Assembly: GCA_965214335.1 (NCBI GenBank)
Contig: CBDCBO010000014.1
Span: 682,001-746,000, forward strand
Origin: Velthaea sp965214335
Lineage (GTDB): Bacteria > Vulcanimicrobiota > Vulcanimicrobiia > Vulcanimicrobiales > Vulcanimicrobiaceae
DNA length: 64,000 bases
Reading direction: 5' to 3'
The notes beneath the pieces were generated by a model, which was not told where the DNA came from, did no database searches, and saw only the letters and a program-made list of their open reading frames with translations. The position numbers and the translations under genes are program-made. Below are positions 7,961 through 17,385 of this stretch, piece after piece (position 1 is the stretch's first letter; every line of letters begins with the position of its first letter).

Positions 7961-9239
7961 GTAGGAGCAAAGCAGAAATGTCCGGTCCTTAGCAAAGCAG
8001 AGATGTCCGGAGCAGCCAAGGGGGCCCCCTATGGAGCTCCTGACCATGACCAAGGCCGAACTGGAACGCCTCCGCATCCTCCAGGAAGTTCAAGAGGCTT
8101 TCGACGTCAGCGTGATGCCGACGCGAGTTTCAGAGCGCCAGCGCTTGCTGCGCGGATTGGAAGCTCGAGGCGCCGCCTCCGTTCCATCCAAGAAGCGTGG
8201 GAAGCCGCCCAACAACCGCGTCTCTGAGACCGTGCGCGCGCAAGTCTTAGAACGCTGCCGCGGCGATATCGCGGCTTCGGGCCGACCTTCTTAGCCGAGA
8301 CCTTAGCGGCGCGAGCATCGACGTGAGCGCGGAATGGTTGCGCGCTTGCTCATCGAGAATGATCTGTGGAAGGCCAAGCGGCGCAAGCGAAACGTGCATC
8401 CCTTGCGCGAACGCCGGCCGCGTTTTGGCGAACTTGTGCAAATGGACGGTTCACCGCACGATTGGTTCGAGGAGCGCGGCCCGCGGTGCACCTTGCTTTT
8501 AGCCATCGATGATGCTACAAGCCGCATCACCTCGGCTCGCTTTGAGAACACCGAAACCACCGACGGCTACTTACTGCTCATTCGCAAGCACCTCGAAACG
8601 TTCGGCCGCTTTCGCGCCGCTTACACTGATAAACACAGCATCTTTCGCCGGCAACAGCATCAACAACGATATCAGCACGCAATGCAACGCTCACTCGATC
8701 GAGCTTTTGGCAAGCCAAAGGCCGTGTCGAACGCGCTAATCTCGTTCCAAGACCGCCTGATCATGCGGCTCGAGACCATCGCCGGCATCGGCCAACGCGC
8801 AGTCACCGCACACAACGCGGCCGTAACGCCGCAGTCAGGAAGATGCCCACCGCGAAGTCGGCGACTTGGACCTCAAGCACATCCTGTGCCGGCGTGAAGA
8901 ACGCGTGGTGACAAAGAACCTCATGTTCCAAGTCGACGACATCGCCTTCACTCTGGTGGATCCCTGCCGGCTCAACCTCTGCGCGGGCTCGCGGTGCAAG
9001 TTCATCTCCATCCTGACAGCCCCATGACGCCGGAACTCAGCTACTCGAAAGCCAACAAGTCGCTACGCTCGTCCGATCCGGCCGATCGTCGGGGCCAAGG
9101 ACCTCAACGCCTATCTCAATCGGCGCATTCCCAACCCCGCCAAGGCTCATACCCCCGCTGGCGCCGCAGTTAGAATATCCGCCCTCGAAGCCAAAACCGG
9201 ACATTTCGCTTTGCAGAAACCGGACATTACCGCTTTGTG
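7961..9239 (+). mobile_element. Decayed IS1202/ISNCY-type insertion sequence
   Basis: A 1,279-bp element bounded by exact 17-bp direct repeats. Each end carries two copies of a motif close to GCAAAGCrGAAATGTCCGG: left end at 7967-7985 and 7992-8010, right end inverted at 9197-9214 and 9220-9239. These look like paired transposase-binding sites within terminal inverted repeats. The internal gene resembles ISNCY/IS1202 DDE transposases but is broken in several places. The element lies between rpmA and fabF, in what was probably a divergent promoter region of about 110 bp. The long duplication agrees with what I recall of the IS1202 group. Confidence 0.82.
8031..9171 (+). pseudogene. Broken ISNCY/IS1202-family DDE transposase
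   Basis: Fragments appear in family order but in different frames. At 8031-8294 there is an N-terminal piece (MTKAELERLRILQEV, KKRGKPPNNRVSE). At 8334-8640 there is the DDE core (FGELVQMDGSPHDWFEERG, LLLAIDDATSRI, YTDKHSIF). At about 8710-8750 AKGRVERANLV is legible in a third frame, followed one frame over by QDRLIMRLETIAG. Near 8860-8930 there is a C-terminal piece (DLDLKHILCRREERVVTKNL). Repeated frameshifts and missing segments show long decay, so the element cannot move by itself. Confidence 0.85.
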
Positions 9240-9256
9240 CCTCGAGGCCGTCACTT
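9240..9256 (+). repeat. Right 17-bp target-site duplication of the IS relic
   Basis: Exact second copy of the 17-bp sequence at 7944-7960, immediately outside the right end of the element. It lies 57 bases before the probable fabF start, so the insertion is intergenic and not inside fabF itself. Confidence 0.85.
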
Positions 9257-9313
9257 CAATTCGGGCCCGTTCCCGCAGGGCGCGAGCCGTCCGGCGCGTA
9301 TGTCGTTACAGTT

Positions 9314-10535
9314 TTGGAGAAACGACGCGTGGTGATCACCGGCCTCGGCGCGAAGCGTTTTGGCAAGCGCTCATTACCGGTCAGTCGGGCGTCGGGCCGA
9401 TCACGGCCTTCGACTCGACCCGGCTGCGTACGCACTTCGCGGCCGAAGTGAAGAACTTCGAGCCGGAGAAACTCATCGGCCGTAAAGAAGCGCGCCGCAT
9501 GGACCGGTACGCCCAATTTGCCTATGTTGCGGCGGACGAGGCGATTGCCGACGCCCAATTTCCGGCCGACCCGGCCGTGCGCGAGGAAACCGGCGTCATA
9601 TGGCGACCGGCATCGGCGGAATCATCACGGTCGAAGACACCACGAGCGCGGTTGCGCCGACGGGCGCCTACGATCGCATCTCGCCGTTTTTCGTCCCGAT
9701 GCTCATGGCGAACGCCGCTTCGGCCAATATTTCGATGAAGCACGGCATGCGCGGGCCGACGTTCTCGGTCGCGAGCGCCTGCGCCAGCTCGAACGACGCG
9801 ATGGCTGTGGCGTATATGAAGATTGCGTTCGGCGATGCGATTGCGATGGTAACGGGCGGCTCGGAAGCAACGGTGATCGGCACCGCGATGGGCGGCTTCG
9901 ACAGCATGAAAGCGCTGTCGGCGCGCAATGACGAGCCGTTGCGGGCTTCGCGGCCGTTCGATGCGACGCGCGACGGCTTCGTGCTGGGCGAAGGCGCCGG
10001 AGCCCTGATCTTCGAGGAACGCGAGTTCGCGATCGCTCGCGGGGCGCGTATTTACGCCGAGGTACTCGGCTACGGCGAGTCGGCCGACGCCTATCACATC
10101 GCGCAGCCGGATCCCGAGTCCAAAGGGGTTGCGCTGGCCTTCACCCGGGCGCTGCGCAGCGCGGACATTGCGCCCGAACAAGTCGATTACATCAACGCGC
10201 ACGCGACGTCGACGCCGCTCGGCGATCTGGCCGAATCGCAAGCTATTGAACGCGTGTTCGGTGAACACGCGTTTCAGTTGGCGGTCAGTTCGACCAAGTC
10301 GATGCATGGACACTTGCTGGGCGCGGCCGGCGCGGTCGAAGGAATCGCCGCGATTTTAGCGATCAAGCGCAGCATCATTCCACCGACGATCAACTACGAA
10401 AACCCCGATCCGGAGTGCCGGCTCGATTACGTGCCGAACATCGCGCGCCGCGCGACGGTCGACATCGCGATGTCGAGTGGCTTCGGCTTCGGCGGACACA
10501 ACGCCGTCGCGGTCTTCGGAAAGCACGCGCCGTGA
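9314..10535 (+). pseudogene. fabF: 3-oxoacyl-ACP synthase II (FabF/KAS II), disrupted by two frameshifts
   Basis: FabF elongates acyl-ACP in fatty acid synthesis. The N-terminal LEKRRVVITGLGA starts at TTG 9314, but near 9350 the usual VTPxG segment is missing and the frame changes to EAFWQALITGQSG. A second shift of one net base near 9597 moves GVI into MATGIGGI. From 9600 on the protein is intact: catalytic Cys in SVASACASS, His in NAHATST and His in STKSMHGH. Conserved catalytic residues with only N-terminal lesions suggest either recent inactivation or assembly error. It precedes rnc by 18 bases. FabB/FabF distinction is by likeness only. Confidence 0.85.
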
Positions 10536-10553
10536 GCTATACCAGCGGTCGCG

Positions 10554-11369
10554 ATGCCGGGTGAAGCCCGCCGCCGGCGTTTGCGCGCACTGCTCAAGCG
10601 CAGCGGTGCCGGCCACGTCGAATCGGCCGCGATCGAGCCGGCCTTCATTCACGAATCGGCGGCTCGTGAGAGCGCCGGAAAGTCGAACGAGCGGCTCGAA
10701 TTTTTCGGTGACGCCATCTTGGGCTGTATCACCGCGCGCTATGTGTTCGCGCGCTATCCGCACGCCAGCGAAGGCGAGTTAGCCCGGCGGAAAAACGCGC
10801 TTGTGAGCGGGGAGTCGTGCGCGCAGTCGGCCCGCCGGCTCGAGTTCGGCGAACTCATCGTACTCGGCCACGGAATGCAGTCGGCCGGCGGCGCCGACAA
10901 TTCATCAATTCTCGCCGACGCGTTCGAGGCGTACATCGCGGCGCTGTTGTTGGCGACCGACCTGACACTCGTAAGCGCGTTCGTCGAAGCCGAACATCTC
11001 GCGCCGACCGATCGCATCGAACTCGGCGAGGCCGACGCCAAAACGGCGTTGCAGGAACTGACTCAAGCACGGCTGAGCACCATGCCGACCTACTTCGAGC
11101 GAGCCGAAGGGCCGGCGCACGATCGCCGTTTCATCTCGCAGGTGCGGGTCGGCGACGAGGTGTTGGGCGAAGGCATCGGCGCTTCGAAGAAAACCGCTCA
11201 GCTCAGCGCCGCCGCGATGGCGCTGGCGGCGTTACGCGGCCGGATATGGGTCGCAGCAGCGCCACCGGAGGTGTCGCACGAAGCACCGCCCGGACCCGCA
11301 TCCGACGGCCGCGTGATCGCGTTTCGCGCCCGCCGCAAAATAAAACCTCCACCGAAAGCACCACTCTGA
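10554..11369 (+). CDS. rnc: Ribonuclease III
   Basis: Double-strand-specific endonuclease for rRNA and mRNA processing. It has 271 residues. The RNase III signature NERLEFFGDAILG is at residues 45-57, and the second acidic motif LADAFEAYIAALLL is at about 120. A double-stranded RNA-binding domain (about 155-225) has ISQVRVGDEVLGEGIG and KKTAQLSAAAMAL. A basic, proline-rich tail of about 40 residues extends past the domain. The gene is followed after 4 bases by smc, a common rnc-smc pairing. Confidence 0.95.
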   Translation: MPGEARRRRLRALLKRSGAGHVESAAIEPAFIHESAARESAGKSNERLEFFGDAILGCITARYVFARYPHASEGELARRKNALVSGESCAQSARRLEFGELIVLGHGMQSAGGADNSSILADAFEAYIAALLLATDLTLVSAFVEAEHLAPTDRIELGEADAKTALQELTQARLSTMPTYFERAEGPAHDRRFISQVRVGDEVLGEGIGASKKTAQLSAAAMALAALRGRIWVAAAPPEVSHEAPPGPASDGRVIAFRARRKIKPPPKAPL

Positions 11370-11373
11370 ACGC

Positions 11374-14300
11374 ATGCGGTTAAAGTCGCTCAAAGTCTTC
11401 GGCTTCAAGACGTTCGCGCAAGCAACGACACTTGATTTCATACCCGGGATCACCGCGGTCGTCGGGCCCAATGGGTCCGGCAAATCAAATTTAGTGGATG
11501 CCATTCGGTGGGTGTTGGGCGAGCAATCGTCGCGCAGTCTGCGCTCGCAGAAGATGGAAGACGTCATCTTCGCCGGCAACACCGGGCGCAAACCGCTGGG
11601 CATGGCCGAAGTTACGCTCACCTTCGACAACGACGATCGGGCGCTGCCGCTCGACGTCGCCGAAGTGCAAATTACGCGTCGCGCGTATCGGGCCGGCGAG
11701 TCTGAGTACTTCATCAATCGAAGTCACGTGCGGTTGCGCGACGTCGTCGAGTTGCTGATGGGCACGGGCCTCGGGCCCGGTTCGTACGCGATCGTCTCGC
11801 AAGGCCAGATCGACGCGATTCTTTCGTCCAAGCCGACCGAACGCCGGTCGCTGTTCGAGGAAACCGCCGGCATCGCAAAGTTCCTCGCGCGCAAGGCCGA
11901 AGCGTTGCGCCGTCTCGACGGCACCGAGCAGAACGCGATCCGGGTCAACGATCTCATTGCGGAGCTCGAGCGCCGCATGCCCGAGCTTGACACTCAGGTG
12001 CGGCGCGCCAAGCGGCATCAAAAAGTGTCGGCGCGATTGCGCGATCTCGAAATAGTGGCGTTTCTGCGTGCGACTGCATCGCGGCGTCAGGAACGTGACG
12101 GCGTTGCGCTCCGGGTCGGATCGCTCGACGAAAAGGGGACGGTTGCCGCAGCCCAAGCAGCGGTGCTGGGATCCGAAGTATCGGTCCTGCGCACGGCTCT
12201 GTATACGCTCGAACTACAGCTCGAAACCGAGCGTGACGCGGCGCAAAAAGCGCGTGCGGAACTCGCACGGTTCGAGGCCGAATGCGCCGCCGCCGGCGCC
12301 CGGCGCGACGCGCTCGTGGCTCAATCGTCGGCATCGTCCGAAGATCGCGAGCGGGTCGAGCGCGAGCGTGCCGAGCTGCGTGCGACCGCCGCCCAATTGG
12401 ATGTGCGCCTGGCGCCGCTCGTCGCCGGGGCCGATGACTTGCGCGAGCGTGAAACGGCTGCGCTGGCGGCGGTCGCGCACACCCGGGCCGGGCTCGACGG
12501 CATCTACACCGACTTACGCGCCGTCGAGACGCTCGCGGCGGAACGTGCCGCGAGCGCCGCCGAGCGCCGTGCTCAGATCCAGACCGCTCGCGGCGACGCC
12601 GAACGTCTGGACGCCGATATCGCGCGCTTGGGCACCGAACGCGCCGACCATGCCGCGCATGCCGAGCTCGCCCGTGCCGCGGTGAGTGCGCGCGACGAAC
12701 TGGTGCGCGCACGCGAAGCCGAGGTCGCCGAACAGCGCGAGCTCGCGCTCGATGCGCAGCTGCGCGGCGACGCTGCCGCGGCGCGCGTTGCCCAGCTGCA
12801 AACGCGCTACCGCGCGATTGCCCACGATCTTGCTTCGGCGCAAGCGCGACTGCACACGATCGAGGAGCTCGAAGCGACGCTCGAAGGACATGTTCCCGGC
12901 ACCCGCGCCGTCGTCGAAGCGGCGCAGCGCGGTGAGTTGCACGGCTTGCACGGCGTCGTTTCGAACGTGATCGAGGTGGACGAGATCTATGCCCGCGCGC
13001 TCGATGTCGCGTTCGGAGCCGGGCTATCGAATCTGGTGATGGCGCGGTCCGAAGATGCCGAACGCGCGGTGCAGTATCTCCGCGAACGCGAGTTGGGCCG
13101 CGCGACGTTTCTGCCGCTCGACACCCTGGCTACGCGTGAAGGTCGCGATCTACGCGACTTAGCCGGCCGGCCGGGAGTCGTCGGTTACGCGCACACGCTG
13201 GTGCGGACGGCCGGCGCCTACACCGGCATCGTGGCGTTTTTGGTCGGCCGCATTCTGGTCGTCGATGTGTTAGCCACCGGTATCCGGCTCGTTCGCGGCG
13301 AGGGCTTCCGCGATTCGATCGTGACGCTCGACGGCGAACAGATCTTAGGCGGCGGCGCGATAACCGGCGGTCGCTACCGGCGCGAGCGCTCGATCTTGGC
13401 CCGACGCGCTCAGGCTCAAGCCTTACGCGAGCAACTTCCGGAGCTGCGCGCGGAACTCGAGACGATCGAACGTGACGGCAACGCCGCGCGCTCGGTCGTC
13501 GCGGCCTGCGCGATCGAACGCGAAGGGGCGTTACAGGCCGGCGGTGCCGCGGAGGTCGCGTTGCGCGACGTGCGCACGCAATTACAATCGCTGGCCGTCG
13601 ACATTAGCCGGCTCGAAGCGGAGCACGCCGGCGCCGGACAGCGCGCGACCACGATGCAGGTCCGGCGCGACGAAGTCGCGGCCCGGCTGCATGCGCTCGA
13701 AAATTTAACCGATGATTCGGTCGATTTGAGCGAGCAGCGCACGCAGCTTGAAGGGGCGCTAGCCGCGGCCCGCGCGCGGATTGCCGAAGTTGAAGCCGCG
13801 CAAGCGGCCGTTGTCGCCGCGGCGAGTGGAGTTCGCGAAGAGATCGCGGCGCTGGGTGCGCAGCGCGAAGGCGCGCTCACGCGGCTGGGTCTGCTCGATG
13901 CCAATGCCGAGCGCGCCGGCGCCGCGCGCGAGCAGATGCTGGTCGAACTGGACGGCTTGGACGGGCAAATCGCCGGACTGCAAACGCAGATTGCGCTCGT
14001 GCGTGAAGCGGTTGCCGGTGCCGACGCGGCGGTCGCGGCGGCGCGCCGCGAGCGCGAAGCGCAGGGCGACGCCGCAGCTCAGAAAGAGGCCGCCGAGCGC
14101 GGCGCGCAACGCGACGAGCGTGAAGCGACACAGGCGGCGCAAGAGCACCGCCGGCGGTTGGCTGAGATTGACGCCGAGCTGGGAATGCTGCAAGCCAATT
14201 TCGCCCAGAATCCGGCGACCGATGACGAGCAGCGCGACGTCGCCGAACGCTATGCGGCGGAGCCCGCCGACGTGAGCGGCGAATTGCCGCGACTGCGCGA

Positions 14301-14967
14301 GGAATTAGCGCGGCTCGCGAACGTGAATCTCAATGCCGAAGCGGATCGGGCGGAGCTAGCCGAGCGTGAAACGCATCTGCGAACTCAAATGGACGATCTG
14401 AGCCGCGCACGTGAAACGCTGCTTGCAACGATTCGCGAGATCGAGACCGCGTGTCAGACCGTCTTCAACCAAACGTTTGAAGCGGTGCGCGTGCAGTTCG
14501 AGGCAATGTTCGCCCGGCTGTTTCCCGGCGGCCAAGCCAAAATGTGGCAGACGAATCCGGACAACTTGTCCGACACCGGGGTCGAGATTTCGGTCGCGCC
14601 GCCGGGTAAGAAGATGACCGCGCTCCCGGCACTTTCGGGCGGTGAACGTGCGATGACCGCAGCGGCGTTGATCTTCGCTTTGATTCGGGTGAAGCCGTCG
14701 CCGTTTTATCTGCTCGACGAAGTCGACGCGGCGCTCGACGACGCGAATGTCGACCGGCTTTCAGCGATGATTCGCGAAGTCGCGTCGGCGGCCCAAATTT
14801 TGGTGGTCACCCACAATAAGAAAACGATGGAGCTGGCGGCTCGCATGTATGGGGTAACGATGGCTGAACCGGGCGTGAGCTCAATCATTTCCGCGACCCT
14901 CGACTCGCAGCCTAATGCGCCGCATCCGGAGATCGATGACGTACGCGAACCCGTCCTTGTCTCATAG
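11374..14967 (+). CDS. smc: Chromosome segregation protein SMC
   Basis: ATPase of the condensin-like complex that compacts and segregates chromosomes. It has 1,197 residues. Walker A is GPNGSGKS at 31-38. Long alanine- and arginine-rich coiled coils flank a hinge at about 505-660 (HGLHGVVSNVIEVDEIY, GGGAITGGRYRR). The ABC signature LSGGERAMTA is at about 1087 and Walker B FYLLDEVDAALDD at about 1110. All ATPase motifs are intact. Partners ScpA and ScpB are not in the window. Confidence 0.98.
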   Translation: MRLKSLKVFGFKTFAQATTLDFIPGITAVVGPNGSGKSNLVDAIRWVLGEQSSRSLRSQKMEDVIFAGNTGRKPLGMAEVTLTFDNDDRALPLDVAEVQITRRAYRAGESEYFINRSHVRLRDVVELLMGTGLGPGSYAIVSQGQIDAILSSKPTERRSLFEETAGIAKFLARKAEALRRLDGTEQNAIRVNDLIAELERRMPELDTQVRRAKRHQKVSARLRDLEIVAFLRATASRRQERDGVALRVGSLDEKGTVAAAQAAVLGSEVSVLRTALYTLELQLETERDAAQKARAELARFEAECAAAGARRDALVAQSSASSEDRERVERERAELRATAAQLDVRLAPLVAGADDLRERETAALAAVAHTRAGLDGIYTDLRAVETLAAERAASAAERRAQIQTARGDAERLDADIARLGTERADHAAHAELARAAVSARDELVRAREAEVAEQRELALDAQLRGDAAAARVAQLQTRYRAIAHDLASAQARLHTIEELEATLEGHVPGTRAVVEAAQRGELHGLHGVVSNVIEVDEIYARALDVAFGAGLSNLVMARSEDAERAVQYLRERELGRATFLPLDTLATREGRDLRDLAGRPGVVGYAHTLVRTAGAYTGIVAFLVGRILVVDVLATGIRLVRGEGFRDSIVTLDGEQILGGGAITGGRYRRERSILARRAQAQALREQLPELRAELETIERDGNAARSVVAACAIEREGALQAGGAAEVALRDVRTQLQSLAVDISRLEAEHAGAGQRATTMQVRRDEVAARLHALENLTDDSVDLSEQRTQLEGALAAARARIAEVEAAQAAVVAAASGVREEIAALGAQREGALTRLGLLDANAERAGAAREQMLVELDGLDGQIAGLQTQIALVREAVAGADAAVAAARREREAQGDAAAQKEAAERGAQRDEREATQAAQEHRRRLAEIDAELGMLQANFAQNPATDDEQRDVAERYAAEPADVSGELPRLREELARLANVNLNAEADRAELAERETHLRTQMDDLSRARETLLATIREIETACQTVFNQTFEAVRVQFEAMFARLFPGGQAKMWQTNPDNLSDTGVEISVAPPGKKMTALPALSGGERAMTAAALIFALIRVKPSPFYLLDEVDAALDDANVDRLSAMIREVASAAQILVVTHNKKTMELAARMYGVTMAEPGVSSIISATLDSQPNAPHPEIDDVREPVLVS

Positions 14968-14974
14968 CGTGGCC

Positions 14975-16546
14975 ATGCCGGCGACTGCGACGCCGGCCGG
15001 CGCGGCGCTCATTTCGGTGCACGATCGCACCGGCATAACGGAGCTCGCCGCGGCGCTGCGGGCCGCCGGCGTTGCGATTTACGCGACCGGCGGAACGCGC
15101 CGCTATCTCGATGCGGCCGGTATCACGGCCGCCGACGTCGGCGACTTAACCGGTTTTCCGTCGCTCTTCGACGGCCGGGTGAAGACGTTGCATCCCAATA
15201 TATTCGGCGGTATTTTAGCCGATCGTTCCAATCCCGAGCACGTTGCCGAGGCCGAACGGTACGGCGTCCCATCGATTGGCACCGTGATCGTGAATTTATA
15301 TCCGTTCGAGGCGACGGTCGCGCGCGACGGCGCGACCATCGAAGAAGCGATCGAGCAAATCGACATCGGCGGCGTGGCGCTCTTGCGAGCGGCGGCGAAA
15401 AATTACACGCACGTTAGCGTGTTGAGCGACCCGGCGCAGTATCCCGCGTTCGCGGCGGCGCTGCCGGCCGGCGGCCCCGACGTCGATGTGCGGCGGACGC
15501 TGGCGACGCGCGCGTTCGAGCGGACGGCCGAATACGACAGCGCGATCGCCCGCTATTTAGAGGCCGGACTACTGGTGAACGATCTGCCGGGTTCGCTGGC
15601 GCTGACCATTCCGATCGAGCAGTCATTACGCTATGGTGAGAACCCGCAGGACCGCGCGGCTTTTTATTTGGCCCGCGAAGCGAAGCTTCCCAATCAGTTG
15701 TGGGGCAAGACGCTTTCGTATAATAACTTACTCGATCTCGATGCGACACTGCGGCTGTTGGTCCGAGCGCCGCTGGGCATACCGCTGCCGGCCGCGCCGC
15801 CGGTGACGCGCGCCGCGATCGTGAAACACACCGTGCCCTGCGGCGTCGCCCAGCGGCCGTCGGTTGCGCGAGCCGTGCGCGAGGCACTCGACGCCGATCC
15901 GGTGTCGGCCTTCGGCGGCATCATCGCGGTTGACGGCGAGGTCGATCTCGAGGCGGCCAACATCCTCGCTGAGTTCTTTCTCGAAATCGTCGCCGCGCCG
16001 GCGTTCAGCGCCGATGCCTTGGCGCGTTTACGGAAAAAAAAGAATTTGCGCATCATGCAATTCAGTCCGGGTCTGCCCGAGCGAATCGCTCAGGAGTTGC
16101 GCGTGCGTTCGGCGCTCGGCGGGGTGTTGGCCGAAGACGACGATCCGCAGGCCGAGCCCGAACGCTGGCATGTCGCGGGCGAGCGGCAGCCCACGGCGAC
16201 GCAATGGAACGATCTCGTTTTCGCGTGGGATACCGTGCGCCACGTTAAGTCCAACGGCGTTACGATCGTCCGAGACGGCATAACCCGCGGCATCTGCGCC
16301 GGCCAAACCAATCGCGTGAGTGCGGTGCGCATTGCGGGCGACCGGGCCGGGGCATTCGCGGCCGGGGCGGCGTGTGCCAGTGATGGATTCTTTCCGTTTC
16401 CCGACGGCTTGATTGCGGCAGCCGAGGCCGGTGTTACCGCAGTTATCGCGCCCAGCGGCTCGATTCGCGATCGAGAAGTCATTGCCGCGGCCAACGAGCA
16501 CAATATCGCGCTCGTATTTTCAACGTATCGATACTTTCTGCACTAA
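14975..16546 (+). CDS. purH: Bifunctional AICAR transformylase / IMP cyclohydrolase
   Basis: Catalyses the last two steps of IMP synthesis. It has 523 residues from ATG 14975, 7 bases after smc; an earlier ATG at 14915 lies inside smc. The N-terminal MGS-like cyclohydrolase domain shows ISVHDRTG, ATGGTRRYL and LFDGRVKTLHPNIFGG. The C-terminal transformylase shows RYGENPQDRAAFY, AFGGIIAV and HVKSNGVTIV. The usual KHxNPCGVA lysine-histidine motif reads KHTVPCGVA (about residue 283), so the asparagine is replaced while Lys and His remain. The placement next to smc is unusual. Confidence 0.95.
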   Translation: MPATATPAGAALISVHDRTGITELAAALRAAGVAIYATGGTRRYLDAAGITAADVGDLTGFPSLFDGRVKTLHPNIFGGILADRSNPEHVAEAERYGVPSIGTVIVNLYPFEATVARDGATIEEAIEQIDIGGVALLRAAAKNYTHVSVLSDPAQYPAFAAALPAGGPDVDVRRTLATRAFERTAEYDSAIARYLEAGLLVNDLPGSLALTIPIEQSLRYGENPQDRAAFYLAREAKLPNQLWGKTLSYNNLLDLDATLRLLVRAPLGIPLPAAPPVTRAAIVKHTVPCGVAQRPSVARAVREALDADPVSAFGGIIAVDGEVDLEAANILAEFFLEIVAAPAFSADALARLRKKKNLRIMQFSPGLPERIAQELRVRSALGGVLAEDDDPQAEPERWHVAGERQPTATQWNDLVFAWDTVRHVKSNGVTIVRDGITRGICAGQTNRVSAVRIAGDRAGAFAAGAACASDGFFPFPDGLIAAAEAGVTAVIAPSGSIRDREVIAAANEHNIALVFSTYRYFLH

Positions 16547-16834
16547 ATGGGCGCCTTCATCGCATTCGTGGTCCGCATCGTCGGTTACGCGTTGTTCATC
16601 GGCATCCCGGCGCGCATCGCGGAATACTTTTGGGTGCGCGCCGGACTCGACGCGGTCGATGTGTTGCAGGGGCCGCACGCCGTCGTGGCGACCGCGGTGA
16701 CCGTCGCTCCGATCGTGCTGGCGATCTTCGGCTTCGGCGCGCTCCGGAACGCCGCCGTGTTCGTTGCGATGTATCTTGCCGGCGCGGCGCTGACGGCACC
16801 GTTCGCGCTGGCCCGGTTGGCCGCCGCCGGCTAA
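16547..16834 (+). CDS. Small membrane protein of unknown function
   Basis: A 95-residue hydrophobic protein starting at the base after the purH stop codon, so it is probably co-translated. Three membrane segments are visible: FIAFVVRIVGYALFIGIP, a long central stretch ending in VLAIFGFGAL, and AAVFVAMYLAGAALTAPFAL. I recognise no family. The tight junction and clean hydrophobicity pattern support it as a real gene, but its role cannot be read from the sequence. Confidence 0.6.
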   Translation: MGAFIAFVVRIVGYALFIGIPARIAEYFWVRAGLDAVDVLQGPHAVVATAVTVAPIVLAIFGFGALRNAAVFVAMYLAGAALTAPFALARLAAAG

Positions 16835-16883
16835 TTTGAGCCGGCGCCTGGAACGCCGCCGCGAGACGTGGTAGGCTTCGAGC

Positions 16884-17246
16884 ATGCCGCGCTATTTGCA
16901 TACGTCCACCGAAAAGCTGGGGCTCAAGTTGCTTGGCGGCCCCCACCACTATCCCGGAAATGCCGATATGGCGTTCGTGGGCGAGGACTGGAACTCGTAC
17001 ATCGAGCTGGTCTACGATCTCGAAGCGCACGATCCGTACGGTATCGGCAATCGCTACGAACATTTGGCCATCGAGATCGACGATGACGATCTCGCCGGTT
17101 ACATCGAGAAGATCCGCGCCAAAGGCGTTAAAATAACGCGCGAGCCGAAAAAGTCTCCCGGCGGCTCGCGCGCCATCGCCTTCATCGAAGATCCCAACGG
17201 CATTCCCGTCGAGCTGTTGGAAAAGCGGACGGGAGCGATCGTTTAG
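16884..17246 (+). CDS. Glyoxalase I-like VOC protein with shortened N-terminus
   Basis: Resembles lactoylglutathione lyase (GloA), a metalloenzyme detoxifying methylglyoxal. It has 120 residues. All four metal-ligand positions of GloA seem present: His in YLHT, Glu in YIELVYD, His in YEHLAI and Glu in IPVELLE. Between LHT and TEKLGLKLL, however, about 13 residues are missing, the strand and helix that normally read like MxRVxDLxxSIxFY. The deletion is in frame. The protein may be a divergent VOC member, an inactive relic, or affected by an assembly gap. Confidence 0.7.
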   Translation: MPRYLHTSTEKLGLKLLGGPHHYPGNADMAFVGEDWNSYIELVYDLEAHDPYGIGNRYEHLAIEIDDDDLAGYIEKIRAKGVKITREPKKSPGGSRAIAFIEDPNGIPVELLEKRTGAIV

Positions 17247-17385
17247 CTTCGGAGGGTGGCGGTCTACCCGCTACGCGACGACGAATGGGCGGGCGCAGCC
17301 GAACGTAACCGCTCCATGTCGATACGTCGTTTCACGGACCGCGCCGGGGCGGAAAATCCGTTTATTCGCGCTGAATTAGCGTTCG

